DNA of 64,000 nucleotides, taken from the NCBI RefSeq assembly GCF_003945595.2, contig NW_024104365.1:5055049-5119048 (forward strand). The letters run 5' to 3'. Both the position numbers and the translations under genes were made by a program. Below, in pieces: positions 63,584 to 64,000 of the stretch; position 1 is the stretch's first letter, and each line of letters opens with the position of its first letter. The notes under the pieces were generated by a model. The model did not search any database, was not told where the DNA came from, and worked only from the letters and a program-made list of their open reading frames with translations. Source of the DNA: Pipra filicauda. Taxonomy: Eukaryota; Chordata; Aves; Passeriformes; Pipridae.

Positions 63584-63808
63584 ATTGAATCGCAGAATCG
63601 TTAGGGCTGGAAGGGACCTCTGGAGACCATCCGGTGCAAACCGCCCTCCAAGGCAGGGTCACCTGGAGCAGGTGACACAGGAACGCGTCAAGGTGAGTTT
63701 GGAGTGTCTCCAGAGAAGGAGACTCCACGACCTCCTTGGGCAGCCTGCTCCAGTGCTCTGCCACCTTCAACAAAAAGAAGTTCTTCCTATTTATGAAGAT
63801 ACAAGTAA
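63584..63808 (-). mobile_element. CR1 fragment beside the terminal CpG island
   Basis: Starts GAATCGCAGAATCGTTAGGGCTGG, then GGAAGGGACCTCTGGAGACCATC and the CR1 body to 'aaaaagaagttcttcct'. It mirrors the copy at 30263-30633 and belongs to the same CR1 type. Confidence 0.92.
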
Positions 63809-63837
63809 TAAATTATAGACAACACACGTAGACTGAA

Positions 63838-64000
63838 GCGCCCCCCTGGCACTCCCAGGCCTGCCCGGCGGGCCCGGCAGGGGGCGCCGCCCGGTCGCCT
63901 GTCGGCGGCGTTTGGCCCATCGCGGCCACCTTAGCCCTCCCCATCGCGGCTCCGGCCCCGGCCCCGGCCCGCCGCGGCTCCTCAGGGGCTGCCCGACCTC
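63838..64000. promoter_or_regulatory. Edge of a second CpG island, possibly a UBAC2 promoter
   Basis: The last 160 bases switch abruptly to GC-rich, CpG-dense sequence, including a run of CCGGCC units near 63951-63970. It starts about 30 bases after a CR1 fragment. No start codon with a recognisable protein follows inside the window. In vertebrates UBAC2 lies upstream of DOCK9 in the opposite orientation, so a promoter of that gene is a reasonable guess from gene order only. An upstream DOCK9 promoter or a non-coding RNA promoter are alternatives. Confidence 0.6.
63874..63887 (+). promoter_or_regulatory. CTCF-like binding motif
   Basis: CCGGCAGGGGGCGC matches the CTCF core consensus CCASYAGRKGGCRS at all positions except the third. 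It sits at the very edge of the terminal CpG island. Occupancy is an inference. Confidence 0.5.

Noticed and set aside
63839..63856. Second CTCF-like motif on the minus strand beside the first
   Set aside because: One extra G shifts the match to the consensus; too weak to list as a site.

Overview
The window looks like nuclear DNA of a bird. It is AT-rich and carries at least thirteen CR1 LINE fragments, most recognisable by 3' ends built on ATTCTATG/ATTCTGTG-type octamers (copies on the minus strand begin AGAATCAtAGAA). It also has two solo LTRs of endogenous retroviruses and two CpG islands. There are no bacterial-type operons, and almost all short open frames are chance or lie inside repeats.

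One gene is recognised: DOCK9 (zizimin-1, a CDC42 guanine-nucleotide exchange factor), read on the minus strand. Its CpG-island first exon lies at 31234-31347, inside a CpG island of about 1 kb (30840-31840), and codes for a 38-residue start containing [11 protein letters not shown] and [15 protein letters not shown], which are typical of DOCK9. Everything from 31233 down to 1 is then 5' intronic sequence; the common exon 2 was not found and should lie beyond base 1. Two further open segments on the same strand end in the same phase (phase 0, CTG|GT donor), at 12702-12863 and 448-561. I read them as candidate alternative first exons. The first starts MGCTTS, a myristoylation/palmitoylation-type signal. 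The second could be either a first exon or an in-frame cassette exon.

Layout: 1-31233 is DOCK9 5' intron, with the two candidate exons, CR1 copies, a solo LTR nested in a CR1 (6044-6739), an ERVL-type solo LTR (15622-16043) and a LINE fragment that is not CR1 (about 20385-21290). 30840-31840 is the promoter CpG island, with CCAAT, ETS, E2F and GC boxes and a G-rich tract upstream of the start codon. 31881-33735 holds three CR1 copies head to tail immediately upstream of the promoter. 33736-63583 is intergenic, with scattered CR1 copies and a second, inverted copy of the non-CR1 LINE (56660-57182). 63838-64000 is the edge of another CpG island with a CTCF-like site. From vertebrate gene order, where UBAC2 lies divergently upstream of DOCK9, it could be the UBAC2 promoter, but no coding sequence of that gene is inside the window.

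I found no complete protein-coding gene, tRNA, rRNA or CRISPR array. The main points for follow-up are the phase-matched DOCK9 start exons, the lipid-anchored N-terminus, the pair of non-CR1 LINE copies with a conserved 3' hairpin, and several unexplained hairpins.
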